Shown piece after piece: positions 1-8,409 of a stretch of 64,000 nt of DNA. The stretch's first letter is position 1. Every line of letters begins with the position of its first letter. Below the pieces are notes generated by a model that was given only the letters and a program-made list of their open reading frames with translations, made no database searches and was not told the DNA's origin. The stretch comes from Bog-756 sp963835465 (GTDB taxonomy: Bacteria; Actinomycetota; Acidimicrobiia; Acidimicrobiales; RAAP-2): positions 248,001 through 312,000 of the forward strand of contig CAWIFR010000005.1 in assembly GCA_963835465.1 (NCBI GenBank), read 5' to 3'. The position numbers and the translations under genes were made by a program.

Positions 1-437
1 GGGTCCACCACGGAGAGGGTCTCGTCGAGGAAGTGACGGCGCTCGGCTGGGCCCGCCCGCACCACGCCGATGTCTTCGGGTGAGAACACCGTGGTCCGTA
101 GGGCCTGATGCAGATCGCCGCGCCGACGGACGTTCTGCCGGTTGACCATGGTCCGGGATCGCCCCGAGGCCAGCACCTCGGCCTCGATCGTGACGGCACG
201 GCCTTCCACCAGGGTTTCGGCACGCAGGATGGCTCGTTCCGCACCCCTCCGGACCATCGCCTCCCGAGGCGATCCCCGGAAGGACTGGAGGGAGGACAGA
301 TATCCCACCGCCTCCAGCACGCTGGTCTTGCCGGCCCCGTTTCGTCCGGTGATGACCGTGGTGCCGGTCGGGTCCGGCTCGATCGAGAGATGCTCGATGT
401 TCCTGAAGTCGGTGATGGCCAGGGAGACGAGGAGCAC
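1..437 (-). CDS. recF: DNA replication/repair protein RecF (partial, N-terminal part)
   Basis: RecF is an SMC-like ATPase that loads RecA at single-strand gaps. About 145 residues of the N-terminus are present; the gene runs off the left edge. The Walker A loop GRNGAGKTSVLEAV lies near residue 35, and the family motif GPAERRHFLDE is close to the cut end. The GTG start at 437 is chosen because the reading opens directly into the conserved N-terminus (SLAITDFRNIEHLSIEP). It starts 25 bases after the dnaN stop, the usual dnaA-dnaN-recF operon order on the minus strand. Identity is secure; the exact start is less so. Confidence 0.93.
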   Translation of the reverse strand, partial: MLLVSLAITDFRNIEHLSIEPDPTGTTVITGRNGAGKTSVLEAVGYLSSLQSFRGSPREAMVRRGAERAILRAETLVEGRAVTIEAEVLASGRSRTMVNRQNVRRRGDLHQALRTTVFSPEDIGVVRAGPAERRHFLDETLSVVD

Positions 438-462
438 GACGTAATGATGGCCGACTTGGGGG

Positions 463-1618
463 TCAGGACACCCGAACGGGCATCAAGAGATACCGGAAGT
501 TGGTCTCCTCCGCCGCCCGGACGGTGGCCGGCTTGGTTGCGTCCACTGTCTCGAGCAACACCTCGTCCCCGGTCACCGCCTCCACACCGTCGATCAAGTA
601 CGTGGGATTGAAGGCAATGGTGAGCTCGGTTCCGTCGAAATCGGCGTCCACCGTCTCGCTGGCGTCGCCCACCTCCTGGGACACCACCGTGAGGTCGACA
701 CCCCCCGATCGCATGGACAACCGCACCGGGGTGGTGTTGTCCCTGACCAGCAGCCTCACACGACGCAAAGCGTCAAGAAGCGAGTCCTTGCCCACGTGGA
801 GCCGGTTGGGGTATTCGGCCGGGATCAGCTGGCGATAGTCGGGATAGCTACCGTCCAGCAGTCGGGTACTCACCTTTACTCCCCCAGCGGTGAAGGTGAC
901 GTCATGGTCACCCACCGAGAGCCCAACGGTGGGGCCTTGGCCCGCTCCATCCTGATCATCGGTGGCCGCGGATGCAGCCTCCTTGGCCGTCGACCCGAGC
1001 AGCGACAGCTTCTGGAGCTCAGCCAAGGCTCGGGCGGGAACGAGAATTTCGAGCGTCGTCGGTCAGGGCGTCGCTGCCATCGATATCCCGCATCGCCAGG
1101 CGATAGGAGTCGGTGGCCACCAGCCGCACACCGCTGCCCTCTGCGGCGATGAGCACGCCCGTGAGCAGCGGTCGTGCGTCATCGCTGGAGGCGGCCCGAA
1201 CCACTTGGCGCAGGGCTCCGGCCAGGCTGCTGGCTGGCAGAAAGGTGGCCGGTTGCGGTGGCTCAGGCAGCGACGGGAAGTCATCGACGGCGAAGGTGCG
1301 CAGGCTGAACCTTGATCGGGCGGCACCGATCTCGATCTTGTCGCCTTCCGACTCAATGGTGACTGCGCCAGGCTCCAAAGACCGAACGATGTCGGCTAGC
1401 AGACGGGCCGGAGCCACACAGACCCCGTCGGTGATTCCGATGGCCTCGGTGGACGCGTGCACCGTGAGATCCAAATCGGTACCCACCACCGCCAGGTGGT
1501 TCCCGGTGGCCTCGATCCGGACTCCGCTCAGGGCCATGGCCGATGTGCGGGCACTCACCGCGCGGCCTGCAGTGGTGAGCACTTCCACCAGGGAGTCGCG
1601 CTCGCATCGAAACTTCAC
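463..1618 (-). CDS. dnaN: DNA polymerase III beta sliding clamp (one frameshift)
   Basis: Ring-shaped processivity clamp of the replisome, three repeated domains, about 384 residues when repaired. The N-terminal part (MKFRCERDSLVEVL onward) reads in one frame to about position 1050; the rest, from ILVPARALAELQK to the conserved end MPVRVS, reads in another. One extra T in the TTT run at 1047-1049 (plus strand) explains it: removing it gives a smooth DDARILVPARAL join. Since dnaN is essential and no second copy is visible here, the shift is most likely a sequencing or assembly error. It lies between dnaA and recF, as in most bacteria. Confidence 0.93.
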
Positions 1619-1937
1619 CAGGGAGTCCTTTCTCGCTTTTGCTTTATAGATCTAATTAGGTAGTGATGGTAATAAGCCCTGTGGATTGGGGATGAAGGAC
1701 TGTAATCCCTGTTCAGAAGGGATTTATTCATCCCCGCTCTGTCCACTGTTTCCTGGGCGAGGGTACCGGAGGATGTGGAGGGGGTGTCGTGTTATGGACA
1801 AGTTCACTTGGGTTCACAGAATTACCCCAGTTTCGACCATAGATATCCACAGATAGTGCACAACCTCTGGAAACAACAGACAGTCAAAGGCAGGCCACTT
1901 GTCTTTGATCGAGAGGTCGATCCGCTCCCCCACCCGG
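1619..1937. other. dnaA-dnaN intergenic region, probable origin of replication (oriC)
   Basis: 319 bases with no gene, between the dnaA stop and the dnaN start, the usual oriC place in actinobacteria. It is more AT-rich than its surroundings near the dnaN end (TCTAATTAGGTAGTGATGG at about 1651). DnaA-box-like 9-mers with one mismatch to TT(A/G)TCCACA are ATATCCACA at 1843-1851 and TTGTCCATA on the minus strand at about 1794-1802; weaker TCCAC/TGGAC matches lie around 1681 and 1740. The dnaN promoter must also lie here. Box calls were made by eye. Confidence 0.6.
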
Positions 1938-3353
1938 TTACGCGCCACTCTTGATCCGAACGATGAGATCGGTGACTTGGTTGTAGATCTGGTGCCGTTC
2001 CTTCATCAGACCGGCGATCTTGTCGACGGCGTGCATCACTGTCGAATGGTCACGACCGCCGAACTCACGACCGATCGCCGGATAGCTGAAATCGGTGAGC
2101 TCCCGAAAGACGTACATGCTCACCTGCCGCGCCGTGACCAGAGGACGGCGGCGGTTTGGCCCGCAGAGCTCCTCCACCGAGAAACCGAAGGTTTCGGAAG
2201 TGGCGTCCAGAATCACCTGAGGGGTGATGCGACGTGGTTGGTCGGCGGAGACGATGTCAGAGAGGACCTGTTCGGCCAGTTCCCGGCTCATGGGCTGTCG
2301 ATACAGACTGGCGAAGGCGGTGACCCTGATCAGGGCCCCCTCGAGCTCTCGGATGTTGTCCTTCACGTGGGTGGCGATGAAGTCCAAGACGTCGTCAGGA
2401 ACATTCACCTGCTCGTGCTCGGCCTTGGCCTGCAGGATGGCCAACCGGGTCTCGAGGTCCGGGGGCTGCACGATGGTGATCAAGCCAGAGAGGAACCGAC
2501 TCCGGAGGCGATCCTCCAGCGTGGCGATCGATTTGGGCGGCCGGTCCGAGGTGAGGACGATCTGCTTGGACGCCCCATAGAGGGAGTTGAAGGTATGGAA
2601 GAACTCCTCCTGGAGCGATTCCTTGCGCTCCATGAACTGGACATCGTCGATGAGCAGGACGTCGCACTCGCGGTATCTGCGCTTGAAGGCGGTCGTCGCG
2701 TTGGTCCTGATGGCGTCCACAAACTCGTTCATGTAGGTCTCGGTAGTGAGGTAGCGGACATGGCGACCGCTGAAGTTCTCGAGCACGTAGTTACCGATGG
2801 CGTGGAGCAGGTGCGTCTTGCCGAGTCCCGCATCGCCGTAGATGAAGAGTGGGTTGTAGGACTGGGCGGGCGACTCGGCGACGGACTGGGCGGCGGCGTG
2901 GGCGAACCGGTTGGATGACGCGATGACAAAGGTGTCGAAGGTGTACCTGGGATCGAGTACCGGGGACTCCAGGTGCCCGGAGCCTCCGGCCGGGGAAGTC
3001 GGATAGGAGGCGTCGCGGCGGGCATAAAGGGGCTCAGCTGAGGAAGGAGCGAGGCTGGCTTCGACTCGATTGGCCGCGAGCACCTCCTCGGCGGTCTGGG
3101 GTCGGGGACTCACCACCTCCAGCTGTACGACGAGGTCCCGTCCAACCGTCCCGGTGACCGTGTCCTGGATCAATCCGAGGAATCGGGACTCGACCCGATC
3201 GCGGATCAGGGTGTTGGGAACACCGAGCACGATCTCGCCGTCCTCGATCGAGACGGGCGTGATTCCGGAGAGATAAGCCTGCCAAATGGAGTCGGACACC
3301 TGCTCACGCAAGGCCTCCGAGCACAATATCCACAGCTCCTCAGTGTCGTTCAC
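1938..3353 (-). CDS. dnaA: Chromosomal replication initiator DnaA
   Basis: Initiator ATPase that binds DnaA boxes and melts the origin. 471 residues. Domain I is at the N-terminus (NDTEELWILCSEALREQ), followed by a variable linker to about residue 130. The AAA+ domain carries Walker A GDAGLGKTHLLHAIG and Walker B VLLIDDVQF. C-terminal domain IV carries the DnaA signature GRDHSTVMHAVDKI. The frame is open well upstream, but the GTG at 3353 is chosen because GGAGG lies seven bases before it and family homology begins there. DnaA-like boxes lie on both sides of the gene, consistent with autoregulation. Confidence 0.96.
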   Translation of the reverse strand: MNDTEELWILCSEALREQVSDSIWQAYLSGITPVSIEDGEIVLGVPNTLIRDRVESRFLGLIQDTVTGTVGRDLVVQLEVVSPRPQTAEEVLAANRVEASLAPSSAEPLYARRDASYPTSPAGGSGHLESPVLDPRYTFDTFVIASSNRFAHAAAQSVAESPAQSYNPLFIYGDAGLGKTHLLHAIGNYVLENFSGRHVRYLTTETYMNEFVDAIRTNATTAFKRRYRECDVLLIDDVQFMERKESLQEEFFHTFNSLYGASKQIVLTSDRPPKSIATLEDRLRSRFLSGLITIVQPPDLETRLAILQAKAEHEQVNVPDDVLDFIATHVKDNIRELEGALIRVTAFASLYRQPMSRELAEQVLSDIVSADQPRRITPQVILDATSETFGFSVEELCGPNRRRPLVTARQVSMYVFRELTDFSYPAIGREFGGRDHSTVMHAVDKIAGLMKERHQIYNQVTDLIVRIKSGA

Positions 3354-3712
3354 GTGGGCCTCCGCCCTTGGACGGTTCGATCGGTCCACAAAGATATCCA
3401 CAGCTGTGGATGAGCACCGATGCGAGTGCGCTCCCTCAGGATGGGGGTTGGAGCGCCATTCCGTCTTTGTTGTCCTGCGTCGTTCGTGGCGGCAAACGTA
3501 GTGACGGACGGAACTGGCTTCCGACCGTCCGTGTTGCTTGCGTTGCTCGGAACGGTACACCGTGACCACCGGGCGTGCCTCCCGAGGCTCGACTAGAGCG
3601 GCTGTGGATTCGCGCCTAGCATGTGGGGGAATGCCCTGATCCCTGTGACCGGGCCCCCTGCCGAACGCGGACATCGATGTCCCCGGTTCAGGGAGAGGAA
3701 GGAAGTGGATGG
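3354..3712. other. dnaA-rpmH divergent intergenic region with DnaA-box cluster
   Basis: 359 bases without a gene between the divergent dnaA and rpmH. At 3385-3413 there is a cluster of DnaA-box-like sites: ATATCCACA at 3394-3402 and TCATCCACA on the opposite strand at 3405-3413, which together form the perfect 16-base palindrome ATCCACAGCTGTGGAT (3396-3411), plus a weaker CGGTCCACA just before. This could be part of a bipartite origin or the dnaA autoregulatory operator. The rest holds the rpmH promoter and a long rpmH leader. Confidence 0.6.
3534..3561 (+). promoter_or_regulatory. Predicted sigma-70-type promoter for rpmH-rnpA
   Basis: TTGCTT (3534-3539) and TACACC (3556-3561) are separated by 16 bases on the plus strand, about 150 bases before rpmH, in the gap where the divergent dnaA and rpmH promoters are expected. 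Pattern match by eye only. Confidence 0.4.
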
Positions 3713-3847
3713 ATGAAGCGTACTTATCAACCCAACGTGCGGAAGCGGGCGAAGACCCACGGGTTCCGCAAGCGTATGTCGACGAAGGCCGGCCGGGCGG
3801 TGATCCGGTCCCGCCGGGCGAAGGGGCGCCATCGCCTGTCGGTCTAA
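3713..3847 (+). CDS. rpmH: 50S ribosomal protein L34 (bL34)
   Basis: 44-residue basic ribosomal protein with the invariant start MKRTYQPNVRKRAKTHGFR and end RRAKGRHRLSV. The frame is open upstream (from 3623), but the start is fixed by the family's conserved first residues and a GGAAG-type ribosome site just before it. It is the first gene of the rpmH-rnpA-yidD-yidC-jag-rsmG run. Its TAA stop shares one base with the rnpA start. Confidence 0.97.
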   Translation: MKRTYQPNVRKRAKTHGFRKRMSTKAGRAVIRSRRAKGRHRLSV

Positions 3848-4239
3848 TGGCCGAGAGGCCTCCGGCGTCGCGCCCAGCGGCTTTGGCGTCGGTACGATCT
3901 CGGCAAACGTTCGAGGCGCTCCGCCGGACTCGTTCCCGCGGACGCTCGGGTCCGCTGACCGTCGCCTATGTGGCACAAAGTTCCTGGTCAGGGTGCGAAG
4001 TGGCCTATGCCATCAACCGACAGGTAGGAAATGCAGTGGTCAGGAACCGACTGCGCCGACGGCTGAAGTCGATCTTGGCGGGCTACGCGCCCACGCTTCC
4101 GGCCGGGGCCTATCTGGTGCGTACCGGATCCGATGCTCCGCAACTGGCGTTCGATGAATTGAAGGTGGCCATGAGCCGAGCAGTGCAACAGGCGACACGG
4201 CGAACCAGTGATCAGGCTTCGGCCGAGGTCGTCCGGTGA
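3847..4239 (+). CDS. rnpA: Ribonuclease P protein component
   Basis: Protein subunit of RNase P, which matures the 5' ends of tRNAs. 130 residues, normal for the family. The RNA-binding RNR signature AVVRNRLRRRLK lies near residue 60, after the family segment VAYAINRQVGNA. The ATG overlaps the rpmH stop by one base (TAATG), so translation is coupled. It is followed by yidD in a GTGA overlap. Confidence 0.95.
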   Translation: MAERPPASRPAALASVRSRQTFEALRRTRSRGRSGPLTVAYVAQSSWSGCEVAYAINRQVGNAVVRNRLRRRLKSILAGYAPTLPAGAYLVRTGSDAPQLAFDELKVAMSRAVQQATRRTSDQASAEVVR

Positions 4240-4547
4240 CTCGGGCGCGCGGAACCCTGGAACGGGACGCAGCAACGTTGCCGAGCTCGACTATCGCGGA
4301 CGCGCCGCCCATCGCGGCGCGCGCCATGATCAAGGTGATTCGGGCCTATCAGCTCGCCCGGAGCGGCCGACCGACCGGCTGTCGCTTCATCCCGAGCTGC
4401 TCCGAATATGCCGTCGAGGCACTCCAGGAGTACGGCGCATGGCATGGCGCAGCGCTGGCTGCCGGCCGGCTGTCCCGGTGCACCCCCTGGGGCGGGCACG
4501 GCGTCGACCCTGTCCCTGACCGGAGGACCACATGTACGCATCCATAA
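4236..4547 (+). CDS. yidD: Membrane protein insertion efficiency factor YidD
   Basis: Small membrane-associated protein that helps YidC insert membrane proteins. The family core runs from MIKVIRAYQLA through CRFIPSCSEYAVEAL to GGHGVDPVP, including the conserved cysteines. The start shown is the GTG that overlaps the rnpA stop (GTGA) and gives 103 residues. An internal ATG at 4326 gives 73 residues, closer to the usual family length, and may be the real start. The 3' end overlaps the first codons of yidC by 16 bases. Confidence 0.87.
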   Translation: MTRARGTLERDAATLPSSTIADAPPIAARAMIKVIRAYQLARSGRPTGCRFIPSCSEYAVEALQEYGAWHGAALAAGRLSRCTPWGGHGVDPVPDRRTTCTHP

Positions 4548-5773
4548 CCACGCCGATCGGCAAGATCTTCCAGCCCCTGCTCGACGCCGTCGGGGCTGTC
4601 CTGGCCTTCTTCTACTCCATCATCCCGAACTACCCCATCGACGTCGCCCTGCTGACCATCGTGATCATGGCGCTCCTCACTCCCCTGACAGTGAAGAGCA
4701 CCAAGAACATGGCCGCCATGCAGGCACTCGGACCCGAAATGAAGAAGCTCCAGCAGAAGTACAAAGGAGCCGAGAATCGGGCCCAGTTAAACGAAGAAAT
4801 GATGAAGCTCTACAAAGAGCACAAAGTCAACCCGGCATCAGGCTGCCTGCCAATGCTATTACAGATGCCCGCCTTCTTCATTCTATACAGCGTAATTCGG
4901 GGCATAACCAATACGGTGACCATTCCTGCGCACACGGTTGCCGGGTTGAAGGTAGGGGCCCAGGTCGTCGCTGAGCCCCGGTACATCCCCCATGACAGCG
5001 CCATGTATCACAACATCCGCGAGCACCATGGCCAGCTCATCTCCTTCGGCATGGACTTCTCCGAGAAGCTCCTGTCCCACCACAGCTCGATCTTCGTGGC
5101 CATCCCCTACCTGCTCCTGGTGGTGGCGTCAGTCGGCCTCCAGTATCTGCAGATGTCCCGCCTCAATGCTCGAAATCCCGGCGCCTCACAGGCGAATCCA
5201 CAGGCGGCGATGCTTCAGAAATACATGCCACTTATATTCGGCTTCATTTATATAAATGTTGCCGCTATTCTGAACGTCTATTTCATTGTATCCAGCGCCA
5301 TCCGCATCCTGACTCAGGAGATCCTGTTCCGTCGGGGGATCGTCGGCGGTCCTCCTCCGCCTCCAACTCTCGACGTGACGGCTACCGAGAAGAAGAAGCC
5401 CACGGGCCCTGTGGTCGACCGAACGGAGCGCGCCCTGCCCAAGCCGAAGGCGAACAGCGGATCCGGGACAGGAAAGTCGGCAGGGACCGGGAAGCCAGGA
5501 GCCGCGGCAGCTAACGGTAAGGCCCGTAAGCCGTCCCCCATCGCCAAGGCCGACGCCGAGGCTTCGGCGGTGGTCAAGCGGAATTCGTCCAACGGGTCGA
5601 ATGCTAAGAAGACCCCGAGCCCGGCCACCGGCAGCGGATCGCGTCGGGGACCGGCCAAGCCTTCGGGTAATGGGAGCAACGGGTCAGCGAACGGAAGTTC
5701 CACCTCGGAAGAGTCGACAGCGCCCAAGCAGCACCCCCGCTCGAAGGCAAAGCGTGAGAGAAAGGCGCGATAG
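4532..5773 (+). CDS. yidC: Membrane protein insertase YidC (Oxa1 family)
   Basis: Inserts proteins into the cytoplasmic membrane, alone or with Sec. 413 residues: an N-terminal membrane segment, a cytoplasmic helical hairpin rich in lysine and glutamate, the conserved NPASGCLPMLLQMP stretch near residue 100, then further membrane segments to about residue 265. The last 140 residues are a Lys/Ser/Gly/Asn-rich basic tail, probably disordered and ribosome-binding. GGAGG sits seven bases before the ATG. Base composition inside the membrane part is strikingly AT-rich for this genome. Confidence 0.95.
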   Translation: MYASITTPIGKIFQPLLDAVGAVLAFFYSIIPNYPIDVALLTIVIMALLTPLTVKSTKNMAAMQALGPEMKKLQQKYKGAENRAQLNEEMMKLYKEHKVNPASGCLPMLLQMPAFFILYSVIRGITNTVTIPAHTVAGLKVGAQVVAEPRYIPHDSAMYHNIREHHGQLISFGMDFSEKLLSHHSSIFVAIPYLLLVVASVGLQYLQMSRLNARNPGASQANPQAAMLQKYMPLIFGFIYINVAAILNVYFIVSSAIRILTQEILFRRGIVGGPPPPPTLDVTATEKKKPTGPVVDRTERALPKPKANSGSGTGKSAGTGKPGAAAANGKARKPSPIAKADAEASAVVKRNSSNGSNAKKTPSPATGSGSRRGPAKPSGNGSNGSANGSSTSEESTAPKQHPRSKAKRERKAR

Positions 5774-5776
5774 AGC

Positions 5777-6787
5777 GTGGAGTGGGTGGAAGCCAGTGGT
5801 AAATCCCTGCCCGAAGCCAAGGAGATCGTCCTGGATCTCCTTGGCGTCGCGGAGGACGATGCCGAATTCGTGATTTTGAGCGAACCCAAGGCCGGTCTCT
5901 TCGGTCGTCTACGGGGTGAGGCACGCGTCCAGGCACGCGTCAGGCCGGTCGCGCCCCCGCCAAAGCGGGGCCGGCGTCAACGCCCCGATCGAAGTCGAAG
6001 CAACGGAGAGCGCTCCCGGAGTGGGCCGTCCGGTGGAAAAGGCAGCCCCTCCCGCAGTGGTTCCGACAACGGCTCGTCCGGTGGGAGACGGGCCCAGTCC
6101 GGTAGTTCCGCTGAGGTCGGCGCGGCCGCCGGCACGGTCGAGCCCGCCGCCGGGGCCCCAGCGGGTTCCGACCGACCTGCCTCGTCGGGATCGGGAAGCC
6201 GCCGCCGCCGGGGGTCGCGGGGGGGCGGATCCGCGGCGGGGTCAAACGGCGGTCAGGCAAAGCAGTCGAAGCAAGGATCCGGTCGGATGGCCGGAGATAG
6301 TGAGGACAGCATGGAAGAGTCACTAACCCTCGAGCAGCAAGGAGCGGCGGCCACCGATTTCGTGGCCGGACTCGTACGGGAGTTCGGACTTGATGCCGAC
6401 GTGAACTTCGTGGAGTTGGACGAAGACACCGTGCAAGTTGCCGCCAACGGCGACGATCTTGGCCTTTTGGTCGGGCCCCGAGGGGCGACGCTGGCTGCGG
6501 TGCAGGACCTTACCCGCACGTTCGTGCAACGCCAGTCTGAGGTTCGTACCGACCGTATCCTGGTCGACGTCGGGGGCTACCGCGAGAAGCGTTCGGCGGC
6601 ATTGCGGCGCTTCACCCAAGGAATCGTGCAAGAGGTCAAGGACTCGGGCGAGGAGCGGGCCCTGGAGCCCATGTCGCCCGCCGACCGCAAGGTGGTGCAT
6701 GACGCCGTCAACGAGATTGACGGGGTTGAGACCCGCTCCGACGGGACCGAGCCCTCGAGGTATGTGGTGATCCAACCCTCGAGTTGA
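5777..6787 (+). CDS. jag: RNA-binding protein Jag/KhpB
   Basis: KH/R3H RNA-binding protein linked to cell-wall and cell-division control. 336 residues. A Jag_N domain (EWVEASGKSLPEAKEIVLD, residues 1-55) is followed by a long Gly/Ser/Arg-rich linker to about 175, a KH domain with the loop VGPRGATLAAVQDL, and a C-terminal R3H domain (REKRSAALRRF to the end). It starts with GTG three bases after yidC, its usual partner. In Mycobacterium the orthologue sits in the same place. The hairpin after it may end the operon. Confidence 0.92.
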   Translation: MEWVEASGKSLPEAKEIVLDLLGVAEDDAEFVILSEPKAGLFGRLRGEARVQARVRPVAPPPKRGRRQRPDRSRSNGERSRSGPSGGKGSPSRSGSDNGSSGGRRAQSGSSAEVGAAAGTVEPAAGAPAGSDRPASSGSGSRRRRGSRGGGSAAGSNGGQAKQSKQGSGRMAGDSEDSMEESLTLEQQGAAATDFVAGLVREFGLDADVNFVELDEDTVQVAANGDDLGLLVGPRGATLAAVQDLTRTFVQRQSEVRTDRILVDVGGYREKRSAALRRFTQGIVQEVKDSGEERALEPMSPADRKVVHDAVNEIDGVETRSDGTEPSRYVVIQPSS

Positions 6788-6811
6788 GTACCACCGAGGC
6801 ATACGTGGGAT

Positions 6812-6844
6812 CGAACGGCACCGGGTACCCCCCGGTGCCGTTCG
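6812..6844 (+). terminator. Strong hairpin after jag, terminator-like
   Basis: Perfect inverted repeat: CGAACGGCACCGGG (6812-6825), five-base loop, CCCGGTGCCGTTCG (6831-6844), 25 bases after the jag stop. No T-run follows, so it may be a factor-independent actinobacterial-type terminator or an RNA-stabilising or attenuating hairpin before rsmG. Confidence 0.6.
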
Positions 6845-6947
6845 CATTCCCGACGGCCGCTGAGGTACGACGCGGTGTTTACCTGCTGCTGGCCGGGGGG
6901 CTTTTTGCATGCCCTTCCGGTCGGCGTGGAGTTCAGGTCGAGAGGCC

Positions 6948-7607
6948 ATGACGAGCCCGCTTGTCGAGCTTCGGAGGAAGGTCGACGAGGAAGTCGTCGC
7001 CATCCTGTGTCGCTCAGCCGAGCAGGGATTTCTGGGCGGGATGCCGGTCGAGGAACAGATCGATCATGCCCTGGGATTCGTCGCTGTCGTCCAAGGGGCA
7101 ATCGGGCGGGCCCCGTCCAGTGTTGCGGACCTGGGAAGCGGGGGCGGGGTGCCGGGCCTGATCCTCTGCTCTTGCTGGCCCGAGAGCCATCTGGTGTTGA
7201 TGGATGGCAATCAACGCCGTACCGAGTTTTTGGCCGCCGAGCTTAGGCGGTGGGGCAGGACATCGGTAGAGGTAGTGAGAGGAAGGCTGGAGGAACTGGG
7301 GAGAGTCAACCGCTATCGACAGGAGTTTGAGGTCATCACAGCCCGCTCCTTCGGTCCCCCGGCCGTCACGGCCGAATGCGCAGCCCCACTCCTGGCTGCC
7401 GAAGGTGTGATCGTGGTGTCCGAGCCTCCGGGGGCCCAGGAACTGATCCGGTGGCCCGCCGAGGGCCTAGCCCAATTGGGACTGGCTCCGGGGCCTCAGG
7501 TTCGGGTTGCCGACCGATTTGGGTATCAGGTCCTCGTGAAGTCGGGGGACACCCCGGACCGATACCCGCGACGGGTCGGCATTCCCTCGAAGCGACCGCT
7601 CTTTTGA
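6948..7607 (+). CDS. rsmG: 16S rRNA (guanine527-N7)-methyltransferase RsmG (GidB)
   Basis: SAM-dependent methyltransferase for G527 of 16S rRNA; its loss gives low-level streptomycin resistance in other bacteria. 219 residues. The SAM-binding motif I is DLGSGGGVPGLIL near residue 60, followed by the acidic residue of VLMDGNQRRTEFL. The ITARSFGPPAVTAE stretch matches the family's ARAxxP-type region. The ATG at 6948 is preferred over an upstream in-frame start at 6909 because GAGAGG lies just ahead of it. It lies between jag and parA as in most actinobacteria. Confidence 0.92.
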   Translation: MTSPLVELRRKVDEEVVAILCRSAEQGFLGGMPVEEQIDHALGFVAVVQGAIGRAPSSVADLGSGGGVPGLILCSCWPESHLVLMDGNQRRTEFLAAELRRWGRTSVEVVRGRLEELGRVNRYRQEFEVITARSFGPPAVTAECAAPLLAAEGVIVVSEPPGAQELIRWPAEGLAQLGLAPGPQVRVADRFGYQVLVKSGDTPDRYPRRVGIPSKRPLF

Positions 7608-7909
7608 CCCTCAACCCTAAAGGCCAGGCCTGGCGTGGACTGGGCGGACATCCCTCCATTGAAGCGGATCGCAACGACGGTCTGTGGGTTCGACGAAGTA
7701 GGGCCTGCTAAGCGGATAGAAGCTGCCCCCGTGTGGGTCGATCTGGAGCGTCCGTGGTCGTAAGGCCGCTCAGGTGAAATGGAGTTTCTCAGAGGGCGCT
7801 GGTGATTGAGGGTTGAAGGCGGCCTCGGTTGTTGCCTTCACTCAGTGATCCGTGCCTGAACAATGGGCTCTCCACCTGGCGGACCCACTCCCCCGCCGCC
7901 GCAGGGCAA

Positions 7910-7925
7910 CGTTTCACGTGGAACA
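7910..7925. promoter_or_regulatory. parS site 1
   Basis: CGTTTCACGTGGAACA matches the ParB-binding consensus TGTTNCACGTGAAACA at 14 of 16 positions, including the GTTTCACGTGGAAC form common in actinobacteria. It lies about 500 bases before parA, the expected place for a centromere-like site. Confidence 0.9.
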
Positions 7926-8313
7926 TGGGTCCGGTCCCGCGATCTGTGGGTGGCCCTGGTCATCTGTCCGGGCGGCCCCTCTCCCGAGGAGGTTGGGCGG
8001 GAGGGGAATGGTAGAGGACCGCGTCCCCGGACTGCTACACGAGCCTCCACGGTTCCCGTTTAGCATCCCGCCTGATGGGAGGTCCGGGCGGACCCGGGCC
8101 GAGCGTCCGTCCCCGGGTCGACGCCCAGAGTGTGGTGGCCGCCAGGGGCCGGGCCCCGTGAATGCAGAGGATCCGATCCCTGGGGGTTGGCAGGCGAGCA
8201 GGGCAAATCCCGTCCGGACGTTGACTCTGGCCCGGGAGGCGCATCGGTGTGGCCTACTCGTGCAGGTCAGGCTCGCCGATGCGCCGGACCAGCGGGTGCT
8301 CGTGCTTGGAGGA

Positions 8314-8329
8314 GGTTTCACGTGGAACA
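8314..8329. promoter_or_regulatory. parS site 2
   Basis: GGTTTCACGTGGAACA, the same core as site 1, lies 81 bases before the parA ATG and 404 bases from site 1. It may both nucleate ParB spreading and let ParB repress parAB. Confidence 0.9.
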
Positions 8330-8409
8330 TTTTCGGCGAAAGGCTTGACCTGCTTCTCGTGGCGGGGGAGTATGAGTCCCTTGAAGCCTGCAGAACCGAG
8401 GAGACGATA

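Larger units (their letters stand above)
7608..8409. other. Long rsmG-parA gap containing both parS sites
   Basis: About 800 bases between the rsmG stop and the chosen parA start. The parA frame stays open back to 7852, but that stretch is low-complexity Arg/Pro/Gly-rich with no family resemblance and contains two parS sites, so I treat it as non-coding. No other gene, RNA or clear terminator was recognised. Confidence 0.5.

Noticed and set aside
7852..8409. Extending parA to the upstream start at 7852 (664 residues)
   Set aside because: The added 186 residues are low-complexity, contain both parS sites and lack any family resemblance; the ATG at 8410 has a good ribosome site.
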